DNA of 64,000 nucleotides from Eumeta japonica (lineage: Eukaryota; Arthropoda; Insecta; Lepidoptera; Psychidae): contig BGZK01000490.1 of NCBI GenBank assembly GCA_005406025.1, forward strand, positions 248,001 to 312,000. The letters are read 5' to 3'. Position 1 is the first letter of the stretch. Every line of letters starts with the position of its first letter. The translations under genes were made by a program, and so were the position numbers. Of this stretch, positions 12,230 to 25,300 are shown piece by piece. Under the pieces are notes generated by a model, which ran no database searches, was not told the origin of the DNA, and was given only the letters and a program-made list of their open reading frames with translations.

Positions 12230-14280
12230 TATCCGTTACTAACATAGAACTATATTATGAAAATATAATATAGACGTTCATACAACCAAAAAGAAATGAT
12301 TAGAATCCCTAAATATTTACCAGTCAGGTTTGAAAAAAATTATTGCTAACCAGTTATTGAATCAATTGTACATAAAATTTAAATCGTCTATCAAGATAAT
12401 TAAGCAAAAAAATTATTAAATTTTTTTTCAGTCTGGGAACGTCGTATGATGTCTAATTTTTTCACTTATATTTCATAAAAGCTCTCTAATAAATAAGCAA
12501 TATAATCGTATATTTTTTGCTATATACTTATTTATACTAACAGAAGTACACTCAAACTATGATATAATACGACTAGATTCATTTTTTTTTATTCTATTCA
12601 GTTGAGGTCAATTTAGAAACGGGGCGTGACCTTTCGGAGTTCGACTAACCTCCCCAACCCCCACCTCTCCGCCTCAATTTGCTCTTGTGTCGAGCTCACG
12701 CCGCGAAAGTGCCAATCGCACCTGCTGACCCTTCTAAACCTCTCTGGGCAGTACGAATAAAAGTCATACTAGCTAGATGTTTCATGAATATATGTTTACT
12801 TATATTTCTTTTATACTATGTATTTGTTATTTTTGCAGCTTGTATTCGATATAAGTGCAATAAAATTATTCTCGCATATATATTACTCTATTCCGGAAGT
12901 TACTTTGGCCGATTTTTTCTAAATTTCGTTAACTCATGTATAGTAATTTAAAATGTCTAAATGTAAACCCTTTTTATTAGAGTATTATTTTGTCAATCAT
13001 CAAATACGCTTCAGCTTTACATCGTTTATTCTTTCAACATTATTTAAAGATTTTTTAAGATTTCAAATGATCTTTACAACAGGTTATACACCAATAATTC
13101 ATTCTAAACGAGCCAGACTTGAGATTTTAGCAGTAAAATAACACATAGTCGTGAAATCCGTATCTTGGGGAAGGTCTGCCAGAACCATTATTCACATGCA
13201 AAAATAACGCATTGAACTATGACCTAAACTTGGTCTAACGTCCTGTTCTTACAAGGGGCCCATGCTCCAAAGGACGCGATGAATAATTCTGTTAACCATT
13301 TAGGTAATTAATGCAACTACGAAGGAAGTGATATCTGTTTAAATTAACAATGTGTCCGCGCACTCTGTACTCAAAACAAGAGTCCATCTAGACAGTACAG
13401 CGGTTAAAGTCACCTTAGACACAGATCATCCTTTATAACGTCAAGGTTTTGTACTGTTTTCTTTTTTCCCGAAAATAAAAAATCTTCGAGGGAAAACAGT
13501 TTTCGTTAGCGGACTATGCACTGGCGCTTCGAAAAGGCGGGTCAAGAGTAGTTTGATACGACCGGAAAATGTGTTTTGAAAACTGGTTAGACGAATGAAC
13601 GAATAAAAGTTCGTATTGAAGCTGATGGGAAATTCGCTGAAAAAAAACTATAATAAAAGAAGTAATGTTGTATATATTTTTCAGTATAGTACAATTTTTA
13701 GAATTTCCTAGGTACTTTATGGTTTTGTGAAAATTGGAGCTCAAAGCATGCTCAGGTGCACAGCTCGTTCAGATCATCAGTTTTGATAGTTATTAATCTT
13801 CTCGTTTGCCAAACACGTAGCCATATTTATGAGGTAGAAATAAACCCGAGCACTCGTTCAAGACGAAAGAGAAATCGAATCTATTACGGGTTCATGAAAA
13901 ATATGGAATAAATACTAATTAAAAAACAATCCCCCGCACGTACGCAATTCCGTGGTTATTTGCGGTTAGCACTTGCACCGCTAACAGGATTTGACGCACG
14001 TGAGGCTTCCGCACGCGCCGGGTCGCGTGCGCGGCCCGGCCCAAGGACCGCCGGCGGCTAAGACTTTTTTCAACTGAACGATCTGCGATCATTGTGACGT
14101 ACATTGGTGTGTATTACAATTAGTGTCTTTCGCTAGAGAAGAGTATTTTTTAAATCGTTTCCGACCGAAAATCTCATAAATAATGCGAATAGAAAATTAA
14201 AAAATGACTTGATATTTCTTCTGACACTTCAATCTTTTTGAAATCTATTAACGTCGTAATTTACCAATAATTAATAACGT
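12230..14280. other. Intergenic tract with two GC-richer patches
   Basis: Mostly AT-rich without a gene I can name. GC-richer patches at about 12600-12760 and 13960-14060 stand out; the second contains 'cgcgccgggtcgcgtgcgcg' and is open in several frames, but no splice-supported reading is convincing. Confidence 0.45.
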
Positions 14281-14288
14281 TATGGTAA

Positions 14289-14430
14289 TGACTAGCTTTT
14301 GTTCGAGACTTCATCCGTGTGAGAATAGAACGAATTTGAACATCGTTATACCGACTTAACGCTCTGTGTTCACCACCATCCCAGTCCCGGCCTCGTCTCG
14401 AGCTAAATCCCTATTCCAATTCCGCTTTCT
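14289..14430 (+). repeat. Copy of the TTC-rich dispersed repeat family
   Basis: Begins 'actagcttttgttcgagac', a decayed form of the 'actagcttctgcccgcggc' head, followed by 'catcccagtcccggcctcg' and 'ctattccaattccgctt', as in the copies at 1148-1500 and 56052-56400. Confidence 0.6.
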
Positions 14431-14547
14431 ACTTTTTATTCGAGAGAATTAGTTATGCATATTGGAACTAACGACCGCGATTTCAATATATTTTTTTATT
14501 AGCATTTAAGCAAGCGGTCGTATTTAACATCATTGCCAATATTCAAA

Positions 14548-15266
14548 ATTCGGCGAGAGCATGTCGGACCATACTCATTATAAAATTCCTAACCCATTAT
14601 TACAAAGAAATGCACTACAGATGAAAAAACTACGTTGTTACATTTTTTTTGTTTCCCGCACATTATAGGTATAAGCATTTTAATCGACTATAACTATAAA
14701 AACAAGTAGGTAGGTTTACATTTACTTTTAAACTAATGTAAACAAAGGTGCATCACTAAAAGAGCCTATGTTCACAGCATTTTCGTCTTTTTGTTAAGAA
14801 GCTCAATTTTTTTGGAAATAACTCAAAAGCAGTATATTGGGTTATGCTCAAAACCGTCACTTTTTCCATATTTTTTGGACATTCGGTTTAGAAAATAGAG
14901 GGGTGGCCAATTTTTGCAAGTATCGAAGCGATTATTACCGAAATTACTAACGTAATCAAAACGATTGCTAAGAAACCTTAAAGTATTGTTAAAAGGACTG
15001 TCGAAATGTGTATGACACATTGATGTATGCTCAATTTTTTTTTTATATCAGTTTCTGTTACATGTATAGATTACATCCCCAAGAAAATATTTATTTTGCA
15101 TTACGAAATTAAGTAGCGGTTTATACAAGACACCTACGCTCTGAATTTCATCAATATACATCTTGTAATTTTTGAGGAAAATGCCTGTGACATATGGATA
15201 GACGGACAGATAGACAAAACAAAACTATAAGGGTTCCGTTTTTGCCATTTTGGCTCGGAATCCTTA
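14548..15266 (-). repeat. Dispersed repeat, copy B of an inverted pair, with hairpin end
   Basis: Reverse complement of the copy at 5770-6445, extended on the right by 'gacggacagatagacaaaac' and a hairpin (aagggttccg near 15229, cggaatcctt near 15256). This hairpin end is widespread in Lepidoptera and marks the natural terminus of the repeat. Confidence 0.7.
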
Positions 15267-15323
15267 AAACGTCGCAAATGATCTTAATGCAAAAATTGAG
15301 AACAAGTTTTCCCTTTATTATAA

Positions 15324-15735
15324 CACTCGGGGACTGCCGCGGTAAAGCTATTGCATAGTATTTTTTATCAACTTATGCAATTATAATTATTTATTTATTT
15401 TATTTATGCAGTATTTTTTTTTTGAGGAGTTGCCCTAACGCCGAAACTCCAAGCAGGCATGAGTCACCAGATTGCGGGGCGAAGAGGGGGATTACGCATG
15501 CACAGTAACGCCGATACAACCAATACCACCTAAAGGCGAGTTGCTGATCTAAAGAGACAAGCGTGATATTTCAAAAAAGTCATTAAAAGTTCTGCTATTC
15601 ATCGATAGATGGCAAAAGTAAAAAGTATCACCGCTGTGCCGGTCGGAGTGGGGAGTGTTAAGTTATTTTCGTTACGGAATTTCTGGATTCGGTCTCCACG
15701 TTCAAGGCCCGCGATAAAAGCTATGCAATAACTTA
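15324..15735 (+). repeat. About 410-base repeat, left arm of an opposed pair
   Basis: Runs from 'cactcggggactgccgcgg' to 'ctatgcaataactta'. Matches the reverse complement of 20953-21360 almost end to end with scattered substitutions. Each copy has short imperfect inverted ends itself ('taaagctattgcatag' against 'ctatgcaataactta'), which suggests a MITE-like unit. The LINE 3' end abuts its right edge. Confidence 0.85.
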
Positions 15736-15737
15736 AT

Positions 15738-18700
15738 AATAATAATAATTCTTTATTTTCCTCCACAATAGTTTAGAATACAAAATTACAAAAAATATGC
15801 AACATTAGGAATCATTGTGGGGGACTGAAACCCAAACTAAGTTCAACTTGTGTTATAGGTTTCCAGGCACCCACCCTTGAGCATCACGGTCACCTGTCTA
15901 TTATGAATGTATAAAGAAAGTACATATATGTAGTGCATATGTACTGCATGTTAAGAGCTTATGTATGTTCATTCAAGAATAGGACACATCAGAAATATAA
16001 ACAGAAGCAACAATTTTCAAGCGACTTGACAATTGACGAAAACAATAAAATATATAAATGAATGATATGAAGACAAAAATAATAAAATATTATTAAAATG
16101 TAAAAAATAATATTCCTAAATTTCTTGTTATGATGTTTAAAAGAGCCTCTGTGTCATCATAGTTTTGCTTCAATAAAAACTGATTGACTCTGTGTTTACA
16201 CTCATATTTCGTTAAGGCATATATTGACAGGGATTTATTCAATGTGTTATATAGATACGGTGCCAAAAATTAATAGAAACGTTGTGCAAATGTAGTCGAA
16301 GTTCTGTTTAATGGGCACACATTTCCGCGTTTTGAATCTACAAGTGACACATCGAATGTGAGTACCGAGTGCTCTTTAAGAACTGTATTCAGAATAGTTG
16401 ACCGACTGTTAGAACTTTCCAGATTTTGTATAGTTCTAAGGCGGGATATCTAAAACGAAGGAAAGAGCTAACCTTTAGTATTAATCTTTGAGCCCGTTCT
16501 AAGTTTATAATACTGATTTTACATGCACCGCTCCACCAAGATGTAATGCAATAAAGAACAAGAGATTGACAAAGAGAGTAGTAGACAGTTTTAAGAGTAG
16601 GAAAATCATCGATGTGCCTCAGTGTTTTAAAAATATAAATAAGCTTGTGAATTCTACTTGCAAGGAAGTCAATGTGTGGTCGGAAGCTAAGTCTATAGTC
16701 GATAAGGACATCAAGATATTTACGATATATTCATCCACTTTCTGTAATTTAGAACATACTTAAGCAACTTTTTTGTAAATCGCTACATTTGTGGGCCATT
16801 AAATTGTATTAGCTTATGGGTCTGAGTGTATTGGTGAAAGAAAAAACTATGTATTTAGAGTTTTCGGGGCTTAGAGTTAAGACATTATTTCTTAACCATA
16901 CACAAACTGAATTCAGTCCTGATTGTGCATTCTGAATTAGCTCCGACCAATGATTTGCACTAAAAAGTAGTACTGTGTCATCCAGGAAAGGCTATAATTT
17001 CTCCATTTGTAAATTTTATTTGGCAAAGATCGTTAATACATATAAGATATAAGGTATCAAGAGTATACTCCCTTGGGGGACACAGTAAGTCATAGGAAGG
17101 TCATTATTTATGCTATTATCAATTTTAACACATTGTGAGCGTGAGGACAAATAATCCTCAAATAATTGCAGTTGTGTACAACTAATACCTAAAGACTCCA
17201 TTTTAAGTAAAAGTAGGGGAGAATACGCACCGTATCAAAAGCTTTTGTGAGCAAAAATATAGCTAAAGTTTTATTTTTACTATCTAAGTTATGAACAATA
17301 AATTTTAATAATTCATGCACCGCATCTGATGTACTTTTTCTTGATCGAAAGCCATACTGAGACGATGAAAGGAGACTTTTCATTTCTAAATAATTAATTA
17401 ATCTATTATTCATTAAGCGTTACAAAATTTTAGAGATGGGTCGATAATTACTTACCGCACGCTTATCGCCGTCTTTAAAAATCAGATATATTATAAATTT
17501 CTTAAAAGCCATGGGAAATACACCTGTTGAAAGTGACAAATTACAAATATGAGTAATTGGTGGAACGACAAGGTACTTATTTTGGATGACTAAATTTGAA
17601 GAAATATTATCCCAACCAGCTGCGCAGTCACGTTTAAGGCTCATTATGAGTATGAGTTTCTTCGTGGTCTGTGGGCAGTAAAGCCATCGATTGGGATTGT
17701 GGTAGCTTGATTTGACGTCATCGATACTTTGATTATTATTTATTAATTCGATGGCTGTATTCTTAGGCTTAAGTTTGGATGTCACACACGGTTAATTACT
17801 TCCCAGAGTTTTTTTATCATCCCGAGTTGCTTGCTTTAATTCATTTTTTTCGAATTCTTGTTTAACTTTTTTAAGAATACGATTACAAAAATTTCTGTAT
17901 CTAGTATAGGTAGTACGGAAAATATGATCATCAGGTGAGTGTTTGCATTTTTTGTGTAGGTTAACTCTGCTACTTATGCATATCAAGAGAGCCGGGGTAA
18001 TCCATGGCTTAATAATATGCTTTCTTTTAGAGTACTTTATTATTTCAGTGTTGTGTGAAATAACTTTTTGCAGTAAGGATATAAACATAGTGGTAGTTGT
18101 ATTGGGATCAGTTTCTTTGTATATGGGGCTAAAGTCGATAGTTTTTTATCTCTTCAGAAAGAGCTTTTAGATTAACACGAGTAATAACACAGGGTTTATG
18201 TATAGAAGAGGAGCAGTATTTGAGACAAAGGATTACTGAATAGTAATCAGTTAATGTTGTCTGAGCAACTAAAACTTTTGAGGTTAGTTTAGATTTGATC
18301 ATAATGTGATCTAGACATGTATTTCCATGAGTGGGTAATTTGTGTGCTAGAAAAAGTCCATAAAAGGCCAGTAAATCCAATCAATAAGAGTAATTTCTGT
18401 TGCTAGTATTATGACTTATATCTACATTTATATCACCACAACCACAAATTATGATATTAGTAAAGGAAGATGAAGTAGATAATAATTCGTTTAAAGAGCA
18501 TAAAAATAATGATACATTTGAGCGAGCGGGTGGTCGATAAATGGAAATAATAAGTGCATATTTGTCAATTTTTATCGTTAGACAATTTATATTGCAAATC
18601 TGTGGCTCCTCGACTAAGCAATTAATTGAGTTTTGATAAACATGACCACACCTTCATTTTGAGTAAAATTATGTGTAGTTGCACGTTGATTATAACCATC

Positions 18701-18960
18701 TAATTTTAAAATACTGGTTACAGTAGTTAACCAGCATTCGTTAGAACCAAAATGTCGCAGTCTATGTGTGATCACAGTGCGCATGTTAAGAAATCTAGAA
18801 AATTATGATTTATGCTGTGAATATTCTGACTTAGTATTTTTAGGTTTTTGTTTGTCTCTTGGATTAAGACAGCGCATTGATCTAAGTCACAAAGCATTGA
18901 GTCAGAGATAGACAATGCGTCAATATCTCTCGCTAAGTTATCAAATGTAATGATAAATTG
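15738..18960 (-). mobile_element. APE-type non-LTR retrotransposon (Jockey/CR1-like), decayed ORF2
   Basis: Read on the minus strand from 18960 down: an endonuclease with 'LKILSQNIHSINHNFLDFL', 'DCDILVLT', 'IICGCGDINVDI' and 'HGNTCLDHIMIKS'; then reverse transcriptase with 'KRDCAAGWDNISSNLV', 'GDKRAVSNYRPIS', 'SQYGFRSRKSTSDAVHELL', 'TKAFDTV', 'VPQGSILL', and 'FLDDTVLL' in place of the catalytic FADD box; then the thumb region 'LDVLIDYRLSFRPHIDFLAS'. Many stops and shifts. The 3' end near 15738 carries an ATT-type microsatellite, as usual for such elements. Confidence 0.9.
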
Positions 18961-19299
18961 TTATTAACCAAAAGTAATATAAATGTGCAATGTACAAATT
19001 AATAATTAGCAGTAAATATGCTCTCAAATGTGATTTTCGGGTGTTAATGATACTTATGTACAAGTGTGTTTTTGTAGTATACATGTGTAACCAGTATATA
19101 GTAGAAAGGTAGTACAATAATTGTAGTTCGTGGGTATTTGTTTAACATATAAGTGTACAGCAACAAATATGCAATTAAGAGACTGCAATATGCAATTACA
19201 AGACTAAAGTTAAGACAATATTTATAAAAAAGTGTTAACATGCTATTTCTAACATGTTATGACAATTAATTAATACTAATACTATAAAGAAGCTATACT

Positions 19300-19560
19300 C
19301 TAAGTGTGTTCCGCGGAACCCTAGAGTTCCGCGATACCTCTGTAGGGGTTCCGCAAGAATTTAGAAAAAATCAAAACACTTCTCTCTGATCGAACGTTTA
19401 GACTCCGCTCGCCGCGCATATACTTGTGAGCGCGCATATACTTGTGAGCGCGCAATTCCTTTGATAAAAGCCGCCTCTGAATTAGACGCTGTAGTTATGA
19501 ACGAGTGACTTTCGGCTCTAACTTCAAAAACACAAAGTCGAGATTGTTTACAACGCATTT
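19300..19560. repeat. Possible hAT-type terminus and an 18-base tandem pair
   Basis: 'gtgttccgcggaaccctag' near 19307 and 'ggggttccgc' near 19344 resemble a widespread insect transposon end containing nested palindromes. An exact 18-base unit 'cgcgcatatacttgtgag' occurs twice in tandem at 19413-19448, followed by the start of a third. No coding seen. Confidence 0.45.
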
Positions 19561-19652
19561 TTTGGATTTCTATTTTTATTTCCGCTTTTTGTTTATCAAA
19601 GACGCCAACTCGAGTATTTTTAAGAATATTCGAGATCGAGTCTAGGACTAAG

Positions 19653-19700
19653 TATAAAAGCGGCGATCGCGCGTCGAGCCTCGTCAGTCAGTCAGTTGAC
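19653..19700 (+). promoter_or_regulatory. TATA plus initiator core promoter-like site
   Basis: TATAAAAG at 19653-19660 is followed 33 bases later by 'tcagtcagtcagt' starting at 19684, a strong arthropod initiator (A at 19686). The spacing is right for a functional promoter. No gene follows: the DNA enters the mariner relic on the other strand. It could be the promoter inside an old mobile element terminal repeat. Confidence 0.5.
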
Positions 19701-19799
19701 GATTAGCGTTCGGAGCGATAAGTTCCTACCTACCTACTTACAAGCTGACTAGCGAATTGCGGAGTTTAAACGTGATATGAAACTAGTATTTATTGTTCT

Positions 19800-20540
19800 A
19801 TTGCCTGCTGTATTCAGATTGTATCAGTTTGCAGTTTGGTGGATGCATTAACATTTCCAAACCAAACTTTCTCAATACTTGCTGAGTAGCTAAAGACGTG
19901 TGTGGTCTGTCGTTCTTATGGTTAAAATCTACACCCTTTCTATTGAAAAATACTGGCGTTTTATCTCTACTTCTTGCTATAGTATCATCAGCAATCGGCA
20001 GTAGAGATCCGAATTGATGTTTTTGCCCGGCGGTAAAAGCTCATAATGAATAATGTTCTTCCTTACACATAGCTTTATTTTATTACGAGTTAATCCGAGT
20101 TTCGCTATAGTCTGTGGAGCTTGCTTATTATTTCGCCATGACTTTTTTAGCACTTTCTTGTCGTAGTTAATCCATTTTTCATCACCGATGATCATTTTTT
20201 TCCAAAACGATTCGATTATTACGTTTCAACAGAATTGCAAACTAGATTAGATTTTTTTCAATAAGCTCATGTGGGACTAAATATCGAGCTTTTTTCAATG
20301 TCTAGCTTTTTTCAAATAGGTAAAAACTATTTTATGGTAAATTCCCAGATTCTCAGTTATGTCGTAAGAACTTATGTGCAAATCTCACTCAACATTTTCC
20401 AAAATGGTATTGAGTTTATCCTTATCAATTGGACTAAAACAATATCATTCGTCTTTGATATCAAAACTCATACCGACACCGCATTAAGTCCATAAACGTC
20501 ACAAATTCTTTCGCGAATGTATCGCAATTTCCCTTTTTTG
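19800..20540 (-). mobile_element. mariner transposase relic
   Basis: On the minus strand: 'CDVYG' near the N-terminal end, 'KKLDI', then 'MIIGDEKWINYDKK' (first catalytic Asp within GDEKW), 'KSWRNNKQAPQTIAKLGLTR', 'IIHYELLPPGKNINSDLYCR', and a decayed 'HTRL...MHPP' region. This is the mariner order. Stops, shifts and loss of the C-terminal end beyond 'MHPP' make it inactive. Confidence 0.88.
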
Positions 20541-20952
20541 TGATGAAACCTCAAAATGTATCAAATTTCTTTGTAAGAATTATTTATATTGACAGACAGA
20601 AAAACAATAGTATAATGGTAGAACACTAGTTTCACATCTTTTTGATTTTAGATTCTTTAGTCTCAGAGACATGAGGGTGAAGTTTTTTACCTTTTTTTTA
20701 AGAATAATGTAGCTAGTTTCATAGTAACTATTAAAGCATGCAACAAAGGAAAAACGGATGAAATACACATTGATTTTGATTTTTCATAAAACATTTCATT
20801 CCTTATTTCACTCTCTTAGAGCTACTTTTCCGAAATTTATACATGTCATTATTTTTCATTTATTATAAGCAGCTAAAACATAAGTTTTTTTTTGTCAATT
20901 GCTTCAGTGGTTTCGTTTTTTTATACAAACATTTCAACTTTTAGTACTTTTT

Positions 20953-21360
20953 TAAGCTATTGCTTAACTTCTATCGCAGGCCTTGAGCGTGGAGACTGAA
21001 TACAGAAATTCCGTAACGAAAATAACCTAACACCCTCCACTCCGATCGGCACAGCGGTGATACTTTTTACTTTTGCCATCTATCGATGAAAAGCAGAATT
21101 TTTAATGACTTTTTTGAAATATCACGCTTGTCTCTTTAGTTCAGCAACTCGCCTCTAGGTGGCATTGGTTGTATCGGCGTTACTGCGCATGCGTAATCCC
21201 CCTCTTCGCCCCGCAATCTGGTGACTCATGCCTGCTTAGTTTCGGCGTTAGGGTACCTCCTCAAAAAAAATACTGCATAAATAAAATAAATAAATAATTA
21301 TAATTGCATAAGTTGATAAAAAATACTATGCAATAGCTTTACCGCGGCAGTCCCCGAGTG
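20953..21360 (-). repeat. About 410-base repeat, right arm of an opposed pair
   Basis: Inverted match of 15324-15735, including 'atctatcgatgaaaagcag', 'gcgcatgcgtaatccccctc' and 'ccgcggcagtccccgagtg' at its outer edge. The flanking bases of the two outer edges do not match each other, so there is no visible target duplication for a single composite element. Confidence 0.85.
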
Positions 21361-22319
21361 CCACACGTGTTTTTTTTAAGATTACTTTTAACCACGATAC
21401 GTGTCAGTATTTTTTATTGAAAATGATTAGCTAAAATATTAATTTTAACATAAATAGTTACAGTGGTTTCGGTTGTACATAGAAAATTTCAACCCTTATT
21501 TTATTTTCCTCAGGGTTAACTAAAAAGAACAATAATTGTATTATTTTTCCTTTATTTCTATAAGTAACCAAAATTTTAATTTGATAAGGGTTTGTTTTTC
21601 AAGTTTGTCTGTAGGTATGTGTATTTCTGCGTGTTTTTCACAAAAAAAAATCGACTCTATAAAAAGATAATTATTTTTCTAAATGTGGCTTTATAACACT
21701 TTCTTGTATGATTTTGAAGGAATTTCATTGTTACTATGCCTTCGTTTCTTAACAGTAAATGGCATTTAAATTACAGATGGCACCACGTAGATAAAATACA
21801 TAGGTAAATTTTGCAAGTGAATACTCTTAGAAATGAAAATAGCAACTCTTCTCGAGCGCAGTTATTTATTCTCCCATGTGAATTCAAAAGATGCCGAGAT
21901 ACTAAAGTATGAAATATAATATTATCATACACTAAATACCACTAATCATTAAATAAAGAATGAATAATCTTGGAGATAATTACCTGGATAATCTTATAGA
22001 GCTTTTTAATTTTCTTATTATTAAAAAGTCATAATCATAATAAGATTAGATAAAGTTTATCCATTCTTTTTTATTTTAGTAATTCTACCATATTTTTAAC
22101 ATACTCAACGGTAAAATATTGATTTTTTTTATTGGACGCCATATGTAAAAAGAAAGCAATGACAGTTGATATCAATGAATGTCAAAGTGTCAACATCTGT
22201 CATTCATTTAAATTTTTTACTACTCAATTTTAAATAGAACTTGTATGAATATTTATATATACTGAAAGCATTAATTATCATTTTTAAATTGAGAGAACAA
22301 CCACTTCAATTTAATTTAA
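21361..22319. other. Upstream region of Dock7
   Basis: AT-rich, with no coding. It should contain the Dock7 5' leader and promoter, but no TATA-initiator pair stands out. The TGACA/TGTCA cluster is the only distinctive pattern close to the start. Confidence 0.5.
22160..22202. promoter_or_regulatory. Cluster of TGACA/TGTCA words upstream of Dock7
   Basis: Four copies of TGACA or its complement TGTCA occur at 22160, 22180, 22189 and 22198, about 120-160 bases before the start codon. The placement fits a leader or promoter-proximal region, but no clear TATA box or initiator can be assigned. The role is inference only. Confidence 0.25.
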
Positions 22320-22322
22320 ATG
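22317..22322 (+). promoter_or_regulatory. Dock7 start codon context with in-frame stop just upstream
   Basis: The ATG at 22320 is immediately preceded in frame by TAA, so translation of an unspliced leader cannot start further upstream in this frame. The -3 base is T, a weak context. Residues encoded from here ('[11 protein letters not shown]...GEVRK') line up with the start of other DOCK-C proteins, which also carry an 'EVRK' motif about 20 residues in. Confidence 0.7.
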
Positions 22323-22351
22323 ACTCTAGGACGGAAATTCCAGCTGACTGG
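22320..22351 (+). CDS. Dock7: Dock7 exon 1 (aa 1-10)
   Basis: Initiator exon of 32 bases, '[10 protein letters not shown]', ending with two bases of a split Gly codon before gtaatt. It is very short, as first coding exons of large GEF genes often are. It is supported by phase agreement with exon 2 and by similarity to the DOCK-C N-terminus. Confidence 0.75.
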
Positions 22352-25300
22352 GTAATTATATTATTATAATTTCTTAGGTGTTCATTCATATGTGTTAATC
22401 ATCACCGATGCGTAAACTTGGCCTTTTCTAGTGCTTATAAATATTCCGAGATTGATTTTTCTTATTTATAGAAATGTGGGAGAAGTACGAAAGGTCTACC
22501 CTAATCAGTCGAAGGTCGGAACTCTTTCTGGTTGCTCGTCTACAGTGAGTACAACTTTTTACATTGATTTAATGTAGGTGCATACATATAATATAATTTC
22601 TAAACCCGTCTTGCAGTTGGGTGAGCATAAGTTATTAGCAGTGTAACAGATATAAATAAGGTGCTACATAAAACTACTATATTTTTTACATTTATTTACA
22701 GAAATACTTAAATAACTGTGGTTTTTTTGACATGACTAAGTAATATATTTAATTTGTTTTAAAATGACTAAATAAGTACATTCAAGTTTCATTTGAACCA
22801 AATTTAAAAATATACTTGTTATTACTTATTTTTTAGAATCTTAAATTATTTTTAATTTAAAGACTAAACTTAATGCTCTTTTATATTCAAGTATCAAGTA
22901 TAACATTACAATTTTTTTATTATTTAGATTTCTCTCTGCGACATGATAGAACCACCAGACTGGGAAGAACTCTCTGAAAGATTGCTAAGTGAGCGTGACC
23001 CTTTAGGATATCCACCCAATGATGTAGAGGTGATCGCTATACCAAAACGCATCCGAACATTAAGCCATGTACTCCCTGATGAAGACTTGTAAGTTTTTAT
23101 TTCCACTATTTACTACAAATACACAAATTGATTAGTTTATTTATTTCTATAGTGATTTTCCTTCATATAATAATAGGTACTGAGTAGGTACCTATTGTTT
23201 CAATTTTTAATATATGTGTTTATTTTAATTCGTTATGTAAATGAACTATTAGACAGTACAAGTTGCAGTATTATAACTCCATTGTATATTCCTACTAGGT
23301 CTAAAGCTTCTTTGTTTGTACGTGAATGTGTGCGCTGCTATACATCTAACTATACAGTAGTGGAATATAAATATAGACAATATTCTGGTTCATTTTGTGG
23401 CCGAGAACGAGTGGTATCTCGTCAGGAACGACTACAAACAGTACCTCGACATCAATATGAAGTCGATATTGATCCTCTTACTGTGTCCACTGAAGAATTG
23501 TCACAACATCAGGTAACATGAGCTTATCTATTTGCTAGGCTAGGATTATGTTGTTTTACCTGATGGTCCTATACTTTAGGAATAACTTTTAACATTATTA
23601 TTAAACAATATTTTTAAACATCAAAAACTATAGATTAAAAAGTATTCATAAAGCTGTCAGAATTTTCTCTTTAGAATTTAAAATAAAAACAAAATATTTC
23701 CTCTTATGCCTTCAAGTTTTTTTTGCCAATCAGCAAACTTTCACTGTGCACCAAAATTAGAATTTCAGTTTAAAAATTAGAAAAAGGTATGTGTCCCATC
23801 CCTGTATATTATAAGAGACAAATGCATATGTTTGTTTAATATGTTATTAGTGATACACTCAAGAAATGCTGAATGTATTTCAAAAAGTTACTCTTCAGCA
23901 ATAAGTGAAAATATATATTTTTGTATGTAATTGGAGATAGTAATAAATCTTGTTTATACTGAAATGTTGTGCTAGTTCATCGCTAATTTTCCTATTCATT
24001 CTTATAAATTGAATGTATCACCATTACTCACTTTCAAAAATCGAAATTGATTATTTTGTAGTGGCATGTTACATTTTACTTTTGATAAGCTTTTATTGTT
24101 TTACTATTATTATTATTACTGTTATTGTTATTATTATTAACTCATTCCTATTTCCTAAGAAGATTACAGGATAGTAATTTGCACAAACCAGCAGTGAGCC
24201 TTTCCTTTTATGAAGGAAATTTATTGTAATTTATCATAAATACATCTTCCTTTTGAGTCACTATAATTTTTTTTGTTAACAATGAAATACATATTAATTA
24301 ATATTTATTTATCAAACAAGATGTAAAAATTATCTTCAAAAAATTCATATAAAATTTAGGTCAGTATAATTTTGCAAAAGTCCTTGTTTATTTTAAATTT
24401 TTAATGCTAGAAAGTAATGAAACTATTATAACAAATTTATACCAATTTCTTGTTACATTTATACATAAATTATTAATAATCAACACAGTATTAAATTAAA
24501 CATAATTCTACTAAAATTATATTATTGTGAAAGTTAAACTCCCTTCTTCACTTAATAGTGGGGCTGGAACTGAAATTTATAGTGGGATGGGAATCAGAAT
24601 CAAAGCTGGCCCAGGATTAGAACCAAATGTGATGTTGAGATTGAAATTGACAAGGTGCCCAGTTTATTTATTAAGAGCGCTACCCAAATTGGAACCAATA
24701 ATGAGTCCAGGATCGAGAATGGTACTTAGATCTAAATAGAGAAAGGAATAGAGTGTGAAACTGACCATGGTACCAGACATAAAACAGAACAATACTGGGA
24801 GCAGTGTCAGAATCAATAAAAGTAAAATGTGATCTACTCTAGTAAAGTAACTGATTCGATATCCTTCCAGACAAAGCCGCAAACAAAATGTTGTAGAACA
24901 TACAGTACTCACTACAAAGGTCAAACACTATTTGGATAAATTATAAATATTAACATTTTATGTTCATTGAAAACATTTACCAAGCCATTTTCAGACCGAA
25001 GATTTATTTTTTACTGACAACACTTACTTTAATTCCGTTAGATTGTAGGGTACCCTTATATCCACCGAGTGCCTTTTAAAGGTTTAGAGTGAGAAAATAT
25101 ACTATATAATTATTAAGAATATATTTACTTATCATAATTTTTGAACTTTTATAATTTTTATTAAATTTTATCATTTCTCAATATAATGAAATCAATCATT
25201 GTAAAACTTTTTTACTTTGTCTGTTTTTACATTTGTTTATATTTCAGTATGAATCACAATCATCTAGTGGTAGACAATCTGTTGCTTCTATATCATCTTC

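Noticed and set aside
13960..14104. Possible GC-rich exon
   Set aside because: Open in several frames, but no paired splice sites or family-like reading; kept only as a GC patch.
22480..22545. Alternative ATG start 'MWEKYERST' in exon 2
   Set aside because: This frame does not continue into exon 3 in phase, whereas the '[10 protein letters not shown]' frame does.
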